64,000 bases of DNA, taken from assembly GCF_021266465.1 (NCBI RefSeq), contig NZ_CP089848.1:2604001-2668000 (forward strand), in the 5' to 3' direction. Made by a program: the position numbers and the translations under genes. This document shows, piece after piece, positions 1 to 9,397 of the stretch; positions within the stretch are counted from its first letter, which is position 1; every line of letters begins with the position of its first letter. Below the pieces are notes generated by a model that did no database searches, had not been told where the DNA came from, and saw nothing but the letters and a program-made list of their open reading frames with translations. The DNA is from Paralcaligenes sp. KSB-10 (GTDB taxonomy: Bacteria > Pseudomonadota > Gammaproteobacteria > Burkholderiales > Burkholderiaceae_B).

Positions 1-20
1 CCATCAGTTATACAGACAAC

Positions 21-473
21 CTACAAAGGCAGGCGAACCTCCTGCTTGATCTCGCGCAAAGCAACAATAGTGCGGGTTTGACGGACACCCGGCAGATTGA
101 ACAGGAAACGATGCAGGAAACTGTCGTAGGCCTCCGGGCTTTGCACCAGAATTTTCAGCAGAAAATCGGCATCGCCGGTAACCGCATAGCACTCCAGTAT
201 CTCCGGCGCATCGCGCACCGAGCGTTCGAAATTCTCCACCACCGCGGCCGAATGCCGGTCCAGGCTGATTTGCGTGAACATGCAGCCGTGCAATCCGACC
301 TTATTGCGATTAACCTTGGCGTAATAGCCCTCGATCGCGCCACTGGCCTCGAGCGCCTTGACCCGCCGCCACACCGGCGCCGTCGACAGACCCACCTGGT
401 CTGAAAGCTGCTGGGCGGAGGCACGACCGTCTTTTTGCAAGTGCTGCAGAATTTTTATATCAGTTTTATCCAT
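21..473 (-). CDS. Lrp/AsnC family transcriptional regulator
   Basis: A 150-residue DNA-binding regulator, the usual length for this family. Residues 1-60 form the winged helix-turn-helix, beginning MDKTDIKILQHLQKDGR and including LSDQVGLSTAPVWRRVKALE. The C-terminal half is the RAM/AsnC ligand domain, with the GDADFLLKI strand typical of amino-acid-responsive members. It is divergent from the indolepyruvate oxidoreductase gene, with 112 bases between the two starts, so it probably controls that gene in response to an amino acid or keto acid (inference). The start ATG is the complement of 471-473. Family assignment is secure; the effector is unknown. Confidence 0.93.
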   Translation of the reverse strand: MDKTDIKILQHLQKDGRASAQQLSDQVGLSTAPVWRRVKALEASGAIEGYYAKVNRNKVGLHGCMFTQISLDRHSAAVVENFERSVRDAPEILECYAVTGDADFLLKILVQSPEAYDSFLHRFLFNLPGVRQTRTIVALREIKQEVRLPL

Positions 474-585
474 ATTTGGCCGTTACGCGAAATGTTTATT
501 TCAATAACTAGGGATTTTACGAGATAAAAGAGCAATAAAACCGCTTGCTTGAAACCCTATCATGGCCTGATTGATGGAGTTTTCT

Positions 586-3500
586 ATGTCTACCCCTATA
601 CTTGATACGCAACATCAGCCCGACAGCACACCGCCGCCCAATGTTGATAGCGTCAATTCGACCAGGCAAGCCGCCGTCGATACGCAATACCAACTCGGCG
701 ACAACCTGACACGTACCGAAGGCCGCGTGTTCCTGACCGGCACCCAGGCCCTGGTGCGCATGCTCCTCGCGCAGCATCGCGCCGACCGCAAGCGCGGCCT
801 GAACACAGCCGGCTTCGTCACCGGCTATCGCGGCTCGCCGCTGGCAGGCGTAGACCTTGCCATGTGGCGCGCGCAAAAACTGCTGACCGCCAATCAAATC
901 GACTTCCTGCCCGCCATCAACGAAGACCTGGGCGCCACCATCATGATGGGTACACAGCAGGCAGGCGTACGCGACGACCGCACCGTCGATGGCGTCTTCG
1001 GCATGTGGTACGGCAAAGGCCCGGGCGTGGACCGCGCCGGCGACGCCCTGCATCACGGCAACGCGGCGGGGGCGTCCCGCAACGGCGGCGTGCTGCTGAT
1101 CGTCGGCGACGACCACACCGCCGCATCCTCATCCATACCGCATGCCAGCGAAACCTCTTTGCTGGCCTGGAGCATACCCATCGTGCACCCCGCCTCGGTG
1201 GAAGAATACGAATATTTCGGCTTGTGGGGCTGGGCGCTGTCGCGCTATTCGGGCGCCTGGGTGGCCTTCAAGGCCGTCACCGAAACCGTTGAAAGCGGAC
1301 GCTCCTTCGATTTGCAGCCTGTGCCCGAATTCACAATCGACCAGAACGACATCCACAACGGTGCGCTGGAATACAGCGCCAGGGAATTCCTGACACCCGC
1401 CATCGAAAACCGCATCTCGGATCGCCTGCTTGCCGTCAAGGCCTTTTCCCGCCAGCACCCCCTGGACCGCCTGATCGATCCGGCACCTCACGCCACCCTG
1501 GGCATAGTCACAACGGGCAAGGCCTGCCTCGATACGCTCGATGCCCTGAAAACCCTGCAGGCAATGCGCCCCGAACAGCCCCTGCCGGCGCTGCGCCACT
1601 ACAAGATCGGCCTGAGCTGGCCCCTGGATGAGCCGGGGTTCCAGGCCTTCGCCAAAGGCCTGGAGCATATTCTGGTGCTTGAAGAAAAAGCGCCTGTCAT
1701 CGAAAGCCAGATCAAAGACCTGCTGTTCAATCAGGCAGTACACGCCACGGTCGTCGGCAAACGCGATCTGGAAAATGAGGTGCTGGTGCCCGCCACCGGA
1801 CAGTTGCGCCCCGCCCTGGTCGCGGGCGCCCTGCGCCGCTGGTTGAAACAAAGCGCGCATATCGACCTGGGAGACTCAGGCTGCGCCCTGGCGCCCCAGG
1901 CCGCGATCGAGTCCGGCCCCTTGACCCGCCGCCCGTATTTCTGTTCCGGCTGCCCTCACAATACTTCGACCAAAGTCCCCGAAGGCAGCCAGGCGCTCGC
2001 CGGCGTGGGCTGCCATTACATGGCCACATGGATGGACAGAAAAACCAGCGGCCTGACGCAAATGGGTGGAGAAGGCGCCGACTGGATCGGCCTCTCGCGC
2101 TACACCCGCATGCCGCACATCTTTCAGAACATGGGTGAAGGCACGTACTTTCATTCCGGCTACCTGGCCATTCGCCAGGCTGTCGCCGCGCAAGCCAATA
2201 TTACCTACAAGATTCTGTTCAACGACGCCGTCGCCATGACGGGTGGCCAGCCCGTCGACGGCTCGATTTCCGTTCCGCAAATCTGCCAGCAGATGGTGGG
2301 AGAAGGCGTCAAACGCATCGTCGTCACCACAGACGAGCCAGAGAAATATCAAGGTGTCGCACTGGTCGCGGGCGTCACGGTCCATCACCGTCACGAACTG
2401 GACAAACTGCAACGCGAATTGCGCGAAATCGAAGGCGTCACGGTGCTGATTCATGACCAGGTCTGCGCCGCGGAAAAACGCCGGCGCCGCAAGAAAAACA
2501 CCTTCCCCGATCCCGCCCGGCGGCTGTTCATCAACACCGCCGTGTGTGAAGGCTGCGGCGACTGCGGCACCCAATCCAATTGCCTGTCCCTGACCCCGGT
2601 TGAAACGCCGTTCGGGCGCAAGCGCGCCATCGATCAGTCCAGCTGCAACAAGGACTACTCCTGTGTGGACGGATTCTGCCCCAGCTTCGTGTCGGTCATG
2701 GGAGGCGCTCCCCGCAAAGGAGCGGGAGCCTCCGCGCCCCAGGACCGCGAACGGCTGGCGCAACTGGGCCAGACCCTGCCCGCCCCCGATTTCAAAACCT
2801 ATCCCGAAACCTGCAATATCCTGGTCGCAGGCATTGGCGGCACCGGCATCGTCACGGTAGGCGCGATTCTTTCCATGGCGGCGCACCTGGAGGGCCGGGC
2901 CGCATCCATACTCGACATTACCGGCCTGGCTCAAAAAGGCGGCACCGTCATCAGCCATATACGCCTGTCCAACAATGCCCGACCCAGCGGCGCGGTGCGC
3001 ATCGACCCGCAACAGGCCGATGTCGCAATCCTTTGCGATGCCGTTGCCGCCTCGAATCCAGAGGCGCTCGCCACGCTCAAACCCGGCCAGACGCTGATCG
3101 CCCTGAATACCTATCTGGCGCCCACAGCCGAATTTACCCGTGACCCGGATGTCGATTTCAGCCCGGAGCAGCTCGTAGGGAAAATCCGTCACGCCGCCGG
3201 AAACGCCAATACCCACTTGCTCAATGCCCATGACCTGGCCGCCACCCTATTCGGCGACAGCATCATGGCGAACATGATGATGCTGGGAGTCGCATGGCAA
3301 AACGGCAGCATTCCCTTGAGCCTGGCCGCCATCGAGCAGGCTCTCGAACTTAACGGAGTCGCCGTGCAGGCCAACCAGGAAGCTTTTCGCGCCGGACGCA
3401 TCGTCGCGCAAAACCCCCAGGCCCTGGCCCCCTTGGCGGCGCCCAGGGCGCAAGCCGTTGTCGTACATTTCCCCGAATCCCTCGATAAAATCGTCGAACG

Positions 3501-4152
3501 GTGCCGGGCCGACCTGACGGCCTACCAAAATGCGGCCTACGCCAGGCGCTATACCGATGTCGTCGATGCCGTGCTCGCCGCCGAGCAGGCCTTGCGACCC
3601 AAGGCCAAGCCGGCCCTGGCCATCAAGGTGGCTCAGTCGCTGCATAAGCTCATGGCCTATAAAGACGAATACGAAGTGGCACGCCTGTTTACCAACGGCG
3701 ACTTCCGGCGCGAGCTGCACGAAAAATTCGAAGGCGAGTTCACCTTGCAGTTTCACATGGCCCCACCCCTGCTGGCGCGACGCGACCCCCTGACCGGCAT
3801 TCCCCGTAAAATAAGCCTGGGCCCCCGCACCGAAAAAGCGCTTGCCCTGCTGGCCCGCTGCAAAACCCTGCGCGGCTCATGGCTGGATGTCTTTGGATAT
3901 AGCGCGGAGCGTAAAATGGAACGGCAGCTAATCCGGGATTATCGCAAGGCGGTCCTGGGCGCGCTTGAAAACCTCGACGAGCGCAACTATGGCGTCGTGC
4001 TCGAACTGGCCGGATTGCCGCAAATGGTGCGCGGCTACGGCCACATCAAATTGGCCAGTGTCGGGCAATACCAAACCAGGCTCCAGCAGTTGCTGGCCGC
4101 CCTGGGGGATTCCCAAGCCGGCGCTAACAATTTTTTGCAATTGCACGCCTAG
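586..4152 (+). CDS. Indolepyruvate ferredoxin oxidoreductase (fused alpha/beta type)
   Basis: A large 1188-residue enzyme that oxidatively decarboxylates aryl pyruvates, the transamination products of aromatic amino acids, to aryl-acetyl-CoA with ferredoxin as acceptor. The N-terminal half is the thiamine-diphosphate pyrimidine/PP region; a CSGCPHNT motif lies near residue 452 and the NMGEGTYFHSGY region near 515. A cysteine cluster, CEGCGDCGTQSNC near 655, is the iron-sulfur segment. The C-terminal third starts with VAGIGGTGIVTVG near 747 and matches the gamma/IorB part, so alpha and beta subunits are joined in one chain, as in many proteobacteria. ATG 586 is preferred over upstream TTG 571 and ATG 574 because GGAG at 576-579 sits six bases before it. 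Followed by a strong terminator. Confidence 0.93.
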   Translation: MSTPILDTQHQPDSTPPPNVDSVNSTRQAAVDTQYQLGDNLTRTEGRVFLTGTQALVRMLLAQHRADRKRGLNTAGFVTGYRGSPLAGVDLAMWRAQKLLTANQIDFLPAINEDLGATIMMGTQQAGVRDDRTVDGVFGMWYGKGPGVDRAGDALHHGNAAGASRNGGVLLIVGDDHTAASSSIPHASETSLLAWSIPIVHPASVEEYEYFGLWGWALSRYSGAWVAFKAVTETVESGRSFDLQPVPEFTIDQNDIHNGALEYSAREFLTPAIENRISDRLLAVKAFSRQHPLDRLIDPAPHATLGIVTTGKACLDTLDALKTLQAMRPEQPLPALRHYKIGLSWPLDEPGFQAFAKGLEHILVLEEKAPVIESQIKDLLFNQAVHATVVGKRDLENEVLVPATGQLRPALVAGALRRWLKQSAHIDLGDSGCALAPQAAIESGPLTRRPYFCSGCPHNTSTKVPEGSQALAGVGCHYMATWMDRKTSGLTQMGGEGADWIGLSRYTRMPHIFQNMGEGTYFHSGYLAIRQAVAAQANITYKILFNDAVAMTGGQPVDGSISVPQICQQMVGEGVKRIVVTTDEPEKYQGVALVAGVTVHHRHELDKLQRELREIEGVTVLIHDQVCAAEKRRRRKKNTFPDPARRLFINTAVCEGCGDCGTQSNCLSLTPVETPFGRKRAIDQSSCNKDYSCVDGFCPSFVSVMGGAPRKGAGASAPQDRERLAQLGQTLPAPDFKTYPETCNILVAGIGGTGIVTVGAILSMAAHLEGRAASILDITGLAQKGGTVISHIRLSNNARPSGAVRIDPQQADVAILCDAVAASNPEALATLKPGQTLIALNTYLAPTAEFTRDPDVDFSPEQLVGKIRHAAGNANTHLLNAHDLAATLFGDSIMANMMMLGVAWQNGSIPLSLAAIEQALELNGVAVQANQEAFRAGRIVAQNPQALAPLAAPRAQAVVVHFPESLDKIVERCRADLTAYQNAAYARRYTDVVDAVLAAEQALRPKAKPALAIKVAQSLHKLMAYKDEYEVARLFTNGDFRRELHEKFEGEFTLQFHMAPPLLARRDPLTGIPRKISLGPRTEKALALLARCKTLRGSWLDVFGYSAERKMERQLIRDYRKAVLGALENLDERNYGVVLELAGLPQMVRGYGHIKLASVGQYQTRLQQLLAALGDSQAGANNFLQLHA

Positions 4153-4184
4153 CCGCACAGCCAAACAGCCAAGCCACGCCCACA

Positions 4185-4212
4185 AAGGGCCTCGCCGCGG
4201 CGAGGCCCTTTT
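4185..4212 (+). terminator. Rho-independent terminator after the indolepyruvate oxidoreductase gene
   Basis: An 11-bp GC-rich stem (AAGGGCCTCGC paired with GCGAGGCCCTT) with a short CGCG loop, followed by a T run. It lies 32 bases after the stop codon and separates this gene from nrdA. Confidence 0.9.
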
Positions 4213-4250
4213 AATGCATAATAAAATTAAAAATCAAGTGATCTTTTCGC

Positions 4251-4279
4251 TTGCTTCACCTTGAATCAATCACTACAAT
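4251..4279 (+). promoter_or_regulatory. Probable sigma70 promoter of nrdAB
   Basis: TTGCTT at 4251-4256 and TACAAT at 4274-4279 are 17 bases apart, the ideal sigma70 spacing. The -10 hexamer lies inside the first NrdR box, so bound NrdR would block RNA polymerase. The long leader of about 160 bases to the nrdA start has no other obvious element. Confidence 0.65.
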
Positions 4280-4317
4280 TAGTGTTAGAAAAGCAAGATA
4301 ACCACTACATATAGTGG
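4270..4317. promoter_or_regulatory. Tandem NrdR boxes upstream of nrdAB
   Basis: Two 16-bp imperfect palindromes, TCACTACAATTAGTGT at 4270-4285 and CCACTACATATAGTGG at 4302-4317, resemble the NrdR consensus (ACACTATATATAGTGT type). Their starts are 32 bp apart, about three helical turns, matching the spacing known for paired NrdR boxes. NrdR is the zinc-finger/ATP-cone repressor of ribonucleotide reductase genes. The nrdR gene itself is not in the window. Confidence 0.88.
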
Positions 4318-4447
4318 TTTACCATAAAAAGACTTACTTGTCCCCAAAACACAGTAAAGCGGTCTTTTTTACTCCGCCACCACTACTAAAAACGACTAAT
4401 TGAACACATGCTGCACGCAGCATGTCGCCTTTTATCCAGGAGCATTC

Positions 4448-7363
4448 ATGCAGACCACACAAACCGCTGAGTCACGGCCCGAAGTCGCCCCTTCATCCAC
4501 TCCTTCCGGGTCGGCCCCAAGCGCCTCGACCACCAGTCCCTGGCACAATTTCAACATCATCCGGCGCAACGGCGCGGTGGTTGGATTCGAGCCCAGCAAA
4601 ATCGCCATCGCCATGACCAAGGCATTCCTGGCGGTCAACGGCGGGCAGGGCGCCGCATCGGCGCGCGTACGCGAACTGGTCGAAACACTGACGGCGCAAG
4701 CCGTCGGCGCGCTGGTGCGCAATCGTCCCAGCGGCGGCACCTTCCATATTGAAGAAATTCAAGACCAGGTCGAACTGGCGCTCATGCGCTCGGGCGAACA
4801 CGACGTTGCACGCGCCTATGTGCTGTACCGGGAAAAGCGTTCGCAAGAACGCGCCCGCTCCGGCCAGGCCCAGGCTCCCGCCGAACAAAGCACCCTGAAT
4901 GTCACCGACAATGGCATCAAGCGGCCGCTCGATCTGGGGCAATTGCGCACCACCATCGCCGAAGCCGGCCGCAATCTGTCACACCTTATCGATGTCGACG
5001 CCATCCTCAAGGAAACGGTCAAGAATCTCTACGACGGCATTCCGGTCGACGAAGTCTTCAAATCGGCCATTCTGTCGGCACGCGCCCTGGTCGAAAAAGA
5101 CCCGGCCTACAGCCAGGTCACGGCTGGCCTGCTGATGCACACCATCCGCAAGGAAGTGCTGGGCGAAGAAGCGTCGCAAGCCGAAATGAGCACCCGCTAT
5201 GTCGACTATTTCCCCCAGTTCATCAAAACCGGCATCGACAACGGCCTGCTCGACAGCAAGCTCAGCCAATACGATCTGCCGCAACTGGGCAAGGCCCTGA
5301 AGGCCGAGCGCGACCAGCAATTCAATTACTTGGGCCTGCAAACCCTGTACGACCGCTACTTCCTGCACGTGCGCGGGCGCCGCATCGAGCTGCCCCAGGT
5401 ATTTTTCATGCGCGTCGCCATGGGGCTGGCGCTCAATGAAATCGACCGCGAAACACGGGCGATCGAGTTCTACGAAGTCCTGTCGTCCTTCGATTTCATG
5501 AGCTCCACTCCCACCCTGTTCAACTCCGGCACCCTGCACTCGCAACTGTCTTCGTGCTACCTGACCACGGTCTCCGACGACCTTGTCGGCATCTACGACG
5601 CCATCAAGGAAAACGCCCTGCTCGCCAAATATGCCGGCGGCCTTGGCAACGACTGGACTCCCGTGCGCGCGCTGCGCAGCCATATCAAGGGCACCAACGG
5701 CGAAAGCCAAGGCGTCGTGCCCTTCCTCAAGGTCGTCAACGACACCGCCGTTGCCGTCAATCAGGGCGGGAAACGCAAGGGAGCGGTCTGCACCTACCTT
5801 GAAACCTGGCACCTCGATATCGAGGAATTCCTCGAGCTGCGCAAGAACACCGGCGACGAGCGGCGCCGCACGCCCGACATGAATACCGCCAACTGGATCC
5901 CCGACCTGTTCATGAAGCGCGTCATGGAAAACGGCGAATGGACTCTGCTTTCGCCTTCCGACGCCCCCGACCTGCACGACAAGTACGGCCGCGCCTTCGA
6001 ACAGGCATACATCGGTTACGAAGAAAAGATCGCCCGCGGCGAACTGGCCTTGTTCAAGAAAGTTCCGGCAACATCGCTATGGCGCAAGATGCTGTCCATG
6101 CTGTTCGAAACCGGCCACCCCTGGATCACTTTCAAGGATCCCTGCAATATCCGCTCGCCCCAGCAGCATGTGGGTGTCGTGCACAGTTCCAACCTGTGCA
6201 CCGAAATCACGCTCAATACCAGCGAAACCGAAATTGCCGTGTGCAATCTGGGCTCGGTCAACCTGACCGCCCACCTCAAGCAGGATGCCGGCGGCCAATA
6301 CGTGCTCGATCACGACAAGCTCCAGCGCACCATCAGCATCGCCATGCGCATGCTCGATAACGTCATCGACATCAACTATTACGCCGTACCCAAGGCGCGC
6401 AACTCCAACGCCCGCCATCGCCCGGTCGGCATGGGTGTCATGGGCTTCCAGGACTGCCTGCACATCATGCGCGTGCCGTTCGCCTCCGACGCCGCGGTCG
6501 AGTTTTCCGATCGCTCGATGGAAGCCGTCTGCTACTACGCCTACTGGGCTTCCAGCAAACTGGCGGCCGAGCGCGGCCACTACTCCAGCTTCAAGGGCTC
6601 GCTCTGGGATCGCGGCATTCTGCCGCAAGACACGCTGGCCATGCTGCGCGACGAACGTGGCGGCTATGTCGAGATCGACGACAGCAGCACGCTCGACTGG
6701 GACTCCCTGCGCACCCATATCCAGCAGTACGGCATGCGCAACTCGAACTGCATTGCCATAGCACCCACAGCAACCATCGCCAATATCATCGGCGTTTCGC
6801 CCTGCATCGAACCCAACTACCGCAACCTCTACGTCAAATCCAACCTGTCGGGCGAATTCACGGTGGTCAACGATTACCTGGTGCGCGACCTGAAGGAACG
6901 CAATCTGTGGGACGAAGTCATGGTCGCCGACCTGAAGTATTTCGACGGCAGCCTGGCGCGCATCGACCGCATCCCCAACGAGCTGCGCGAACTCTACGCC
7001 ACGGCTTTCGAAGTCGACCCCACCTGGGTGGTCGAATGCGCGGCGCGCCGCCAAAAATGGATCGACCAATCCCAGTCGCTCAATATCTTCATGACGGGCG
7101 TGTCCGGCAAGAAGCTCGACGACACCTATAAGCTGGCCTGGACTCGCGGTCTCAAAACCACGTACTACCTCCGCTCCAACGGAGCCACTAACGCCGAAAA
7201 ATCGACCGGCCGCGGCGGCGAGCTCAACGCGGTGTCCTCGTCCGGAGCGTCGCACGCGAGCATGGCGGCCGCAGCGGCCCTGCCCGAAGCCGAAGTAATG
7301 GGCGCCGCATGCACCATGCGTCCCGGCGATGCAGGATTCGAAGAATGCGAAGCCTGCCAATAA
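4448..7363 (+). CDS. nrdA: Ribonucleoside-diphosphate reductase, class Ia, alpha subunit
   Basis: Catalytic subunit of class Ia ribonucleotide reductase, which makes deoxyribonucleotides with NrdB. From ATG 4448 it has 971 residues, longer than the roughly 760 of E. coli NrdA. After a Pro/Ser/Thr-rich leader, an ATP-cone starts at IIRRNGAVVGFEPSKIAI (about residues 37-125) and a second, weaker ATP-cone-like segment starts at VTDNGIKRPLDLGQL. The catalytic barrel follows, including SSCYLTT and NLCTEITLNTSETE, and the chain ends with the redox cysteine pair CEACQ. AGGAG at 4438-4442 supports ATG 4448 over the in-frame upstream start at 4400. It is in an operon with nrdB, 18 bases downstream, behind NrdR boxes. 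Confidence 0.96.
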   Translation: MQTTQTAESRPEVAPSSTPSGSAPSASTTSPWHNFNIIRRNGAVVGFEPSKIAIAMTKAFLAVNGGQGAASARVRELVETLTAQAVGALVRNRPSGGTFHIEEIQDQVELALMRSGEHDVARAYVLYREKRSQERARSGQAQAPAEQSTLNVTDNGIKRPLDLGQLRTTIAEAGRNLSHLIDVDAILKETVKNLYDGIPVDEVFKSAILSARALVEKDPAYSQVTAGLLMHTIRKEVLGEEASQAEMSTRYVDYFPQFIKTGIDNGLLDSKLSQYDLPQLGKALKAERDQQFNYLGLQTLYDRYFLHVRGRRIELPQVFFMRVAMGLALNEIDRETRAIEFYEVLSSFDFMSSTPTLFNSGTLHSQLSSCYLTTVSDDLVGIYDAIKENALLAKYAGGLGNDWTPVRALRSHIKGTNGESQGVVPFLKVVNDTAVAVNQGGKRKGAVCTYLETWHLDIEEFLELRKNTGDERRRTPDMNTANWIPDLFMKRVMENGEWTLLSPSDAPDLHDKYGRAFEQAYIGYEEKIARGELALFKKVPATSLWRKMLSMLFETGHPWITFKDPCNIRSPQQHVGVVHSSNLCTEITLNTSETEIAVCNLGSVNLTAHLKQDAGGQYVLDHDKLQRTISIAMRMLDNVIDINYYAVPKARNSNARHRPVGMGVMGFQDCLHIMRVPFASDAAVEFSDRSMEAVCYYAYWASSKLAAERGHYSSFKGSLWDRGILPQDTLAMLRDERGGYVEIDDSSTLDWDSLRTHIQQYGMRNSNCIAIAPTATIANIIGVSPCIEPNYRNLYVKSNLSGEFTVVNDYLVRDLKERNLWDEVMVADLKYFDGSLARIDRIPNELRELYATAFEVDPTWVVECAARRQKWIDQSQSLNIFMTGVSGKKLDDTYKLAWTRGLKTTYYLRSNGATNAEKSTGRGGELNAVSSSGASHASMAAAAALPEAEVMGAACTMRPGDAGFEECEACQ

Positions 7364-7381
7364 GCGAATAGGAAACATATT

Positions 7382-8548
7382 ATGTTGAATTGGGAAAACT
7401 CTTCCACCCCATCCACGGCACCCGGCCAGGCGGCGCTTCAGCCCTCCGCCAACGCCGCGCCCGCCAGGGTAGGCTCCGACACCGCCATACCCACGCCGGC
7501 AGCGGCGGCATCCGCGTCGGGCGACAGCTCGGGCCGGGTGCGTGCTGCCGACAAGCGCATCATCAATGGCCAGACCGATGTCAATCAACTGGTGCCGTTC
7601 AAATACAAATGGGCCTGGGAAAAATACCTGTCGACCTGCGCCAATCACTGGATGCCGCAAGAAATAAACATGTCGCGCGACATTGCCCTGTGGAAAAACC
7701 CCAACGGGCTGACCGAAGACGAACGCCGCATCATCAAGCGCAATCTGGGCTTCTTCGTCACGGCCGATTCGCTGGCCGCCAACAACATCGTGCTGGGTAC
7801 ATATAGGCACATTACCGCGCCTGAATGCCGCCAGTTCCTGTTGCGCCAGGCATTCGAAGAGGCCATCCACACCCACGCCTATCAATACATAGTCGAAAGC
7901 CTGGATCTGGACGAATCGGAAATTTTCAACGCGTACAACGAAGTCGCTTCAATACGCGCCAAAGATGAATTCCTGATCCCGTTCATCAACGCCATTGCCG
8001 ATCCAAACTTCAAAACAGGCACCCCCGAAACCGATCAAACCCTGCTTAAATCGCTCATCGTTTTTGCGTGCCTGATGGAAGGTTTGTTCTTTTATGTTGG
8101 TTTTACGCAAATTTTGGCATTGGGCCGTCAAAACAAAATGACAGGCGCCGCCGAGCAGTACATGTACATTTTGCGCGACGAATCCATGCACTGCAATTTC
8201 GGCATCGATCTGATCAACACGATCAAACTCGAGAACCCGCATTTGTGGACAAACGAGTTCCGCGAAGAAGTGCGCGATTTGTTCCGACGGGCTGTAGACC
8301 TTGAATATGCTTACGCTGAGGACACCATGCCGCGCGGAGTGCTCGGTTTGAATGCCTCGATGTTCAAATCATATTTGCGATTTATTGCCAATCGCCGATG
8401 CCAACAAATCGGTCTGGAACCGCTTTTTGCGCAAGAAGAAAATCCATTTCCATGGATGGCCGAGATGATCGACCTCAAGAAAGAACGCAACTTTTTCGAG
8501 ACAAGAGTGATCGAATATCAAACCGGCGGAGCATTAAGCTGGGAATAA
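7382..8548 (+). CDS. nrdB: Ribonucleoside-diphosphate reductase, class Ia, beta subunit
   Basis: The radical-generating subunit of ribonucleotide reductase, 388 residues. Residues 1-55 are a low-complexity Ala/Pro/Ser extension; the ferritin-like fold starts near [17 protein letters not shown]. Iron-ligand motifs are visible: the carboxylates in [12 protein letters not shown] and the EXXH in [12 protein letters not shown]. The gene starts 18 bases after nrdA with AGGA at 7369-7372, so the two are co-transcribed. The second half of the gene is visibly less GC-rich than the first. Function is secure. Confidence 0.96.
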   Translation: MLNWENSSTPSTAPGQAALQPSANAAPARVGSDTAIPTPAAAASASGDSSGRVRAADKRIINGQTDVNQLVPFKYKWAWEKYLSTCANHWMPQEINMSRDIALWKNPNGLTEDERRIIKRNLGFFVTADSLAANNIVLGTYRHITAPECRQFLLRQAFEEAIHTHAYQYIVESLDLDESEIFNAYNEVASIRAKDEFLIPFINAIADPNFKTGTPETDQTLLKSLIVFACLMEGLFFYVGFTQILALGRQNKMTGAAEQYMYILRDESMHCNFGIDLINTIKLENPHLWTNEFREEVRDLFRRAVDLEYAYAEDTMPRGVLGLNASMFKSYLRFIANRRCQQIGLEPLFAQEENPFPWMAEMIDLKKERNFFETRVIEYQTGGALSWE

Positions 8549-8585
8549 TGCTTGGTATTGAGTGACTGCTTACGTTAGACTCTAG

Positions 8586-8666
8586 GCGTACGAAGTACAA
8601 AGTACTTTGTACGCTTGCGCCATTTGAGATGGGTCGCACCCTTTCCGTGGGGGCCATATCAAATGG
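8586..8666. repeat. Two successive inverted repeats between nrdB and the H1 histone gene
   Basis: The first is a 13-bp stem with one G-T pair and an AAA loop at 8586-8614 (GCGTACGAAGTAC then GTACTTTGTACGC). The second is a 13-bp imperfect inverted repeat, CCATTTGAGATGG at 8620-8632 and CCATATCAAATGG at 8654-8666, with a 21-base loop. Neither is followed by a T run, so they are not classical terminators. They lie in the leader of the histone gene and could be an RNA processing or regulator-binding structure. Confidence 0.6.
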
Positions 8667-8705
8667 GTGGATGTTTTGAACGACTCAATCTCAAGGAGTT
8701 TTATT

Positions 8706-9215
8706 ATGGCAACAGCCAAAAAGGCGGCCAAAAAAACCGTCGCGAAAAAAGCAGCACCCGCAAAAAAAGTAGCAGTCAAAAAAGCAGCAGCGAAAAAAGC
8801 TCCTGCCAAAAAAGTAGCAGTCAAGAAAGTAGCAGCTAAAAAAGCAGTCGCCAAGAAAGCAGTCGCTAAAAAAGCACCGGCAAAAAAAGTAGCCGCTAAA
8901 AAAGCCCCTGCCAAAAAAGCTGCGGTCAAGAAAGTAGCAGCCAAGAAAGTGGCAGCTAAAAAACCAGCCGCCAAAAAAGCCCCGGCAAAAAAAGCCGCCG
9001 CTAAAAAGGCTCCTGCCAAAAAAGCTGCCGCTAAAAAACCAGCTGCCAAAAAGGCCGCTGCCAAGCCTGCCGCTAAAAAGGCTGCCCCTGCAGCCAAAAA
9101 GCCCAGCGTGAAAGCAGCAGCTAAAGTCAGCAAGGCAACAACTGCTGCACCAGCTGCCAAAAAAGTGATCAACCCGGTCGCTTCCTGGCCATTTCCTACG
9201 GGCGGTCGCCCGTAA
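8706..9215 (+). CDS. bpH1: Histone H1-like DNA-binding protein (BpH1 family)
   Basis: A 169-residue, extremely basic protein made almost wholly of Lys/Ala/Pro/Val repeats of the AAKKA / APAKK kind, resembling eukaryotic H1 tails. It ends in the non-repetitive [14 protein letters not shown], the conserved tail of Bordetella BpH1-type proteins. It probably compacts DNA in the nucleoid. ATG 8706 is the start, with AAGGAG at 8693-8698; the longer frame from 8667 lacks the basic character. The repeats make its length prone to change by slippage, as known for BpH1. Terminator follows at 9308. Confidence 0.93.
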   Translation: MATAKKAAKKTVAKKAAPAKKVAVKKAAAKKAPAKKVAVKKVAAKKAVAKKAVAKKAPAKKVAAKKAPAKKAAVKKVAAKKVAAKKPAAKKAPAKKAAAKKAPAKKAAAKKPAAKKAAAKPAAKKAAPAAKKPSVKAAAKVSKATTAAPAAKKVINPVASWPFPTGGRP

Positions 9216-9307
9216 GCCTGTAGGCACAGGCTCGAAAGTGCCAATTTGAAGAATATGGCTGTGGCTTGCGCCTTGAAGTACCGGCGCAGATCCAGCCCAG
9301 CCAATTG

Positions 9308-9336
9308 AACTGCCCGGCTTTGCCGGGCAGTTTTTT
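9308..9336 (+). terminator. Rho-independent terminator after the H1 histone gene
   Basis: A perfect stem (AACTGCCCGGC with GCCGGGCAGTT around a TTT loop) followed by a run of T. It lies about 90 bases after the histone stop codon. Confidence 0.92.
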
Positions 9337-9397
9337 ATGCTCCAAGGTTTTGAGTCATGCGACAATGGGCGTTCGTAAAACCCAAAGTAGCCACACC

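Noticed and set aside
1876-3231. A 451-codon open frame on the minus strand
   Set aside because: Antisense to the indolepyruvate oxidoreductase gene; low-complexity Gly/Arg-rich translation without domains.
6077-7885. A 602-codon minus-strand frame across nrdA and nrdB
   Set aside because: Shadow of two certain genes, crossing their boundary.
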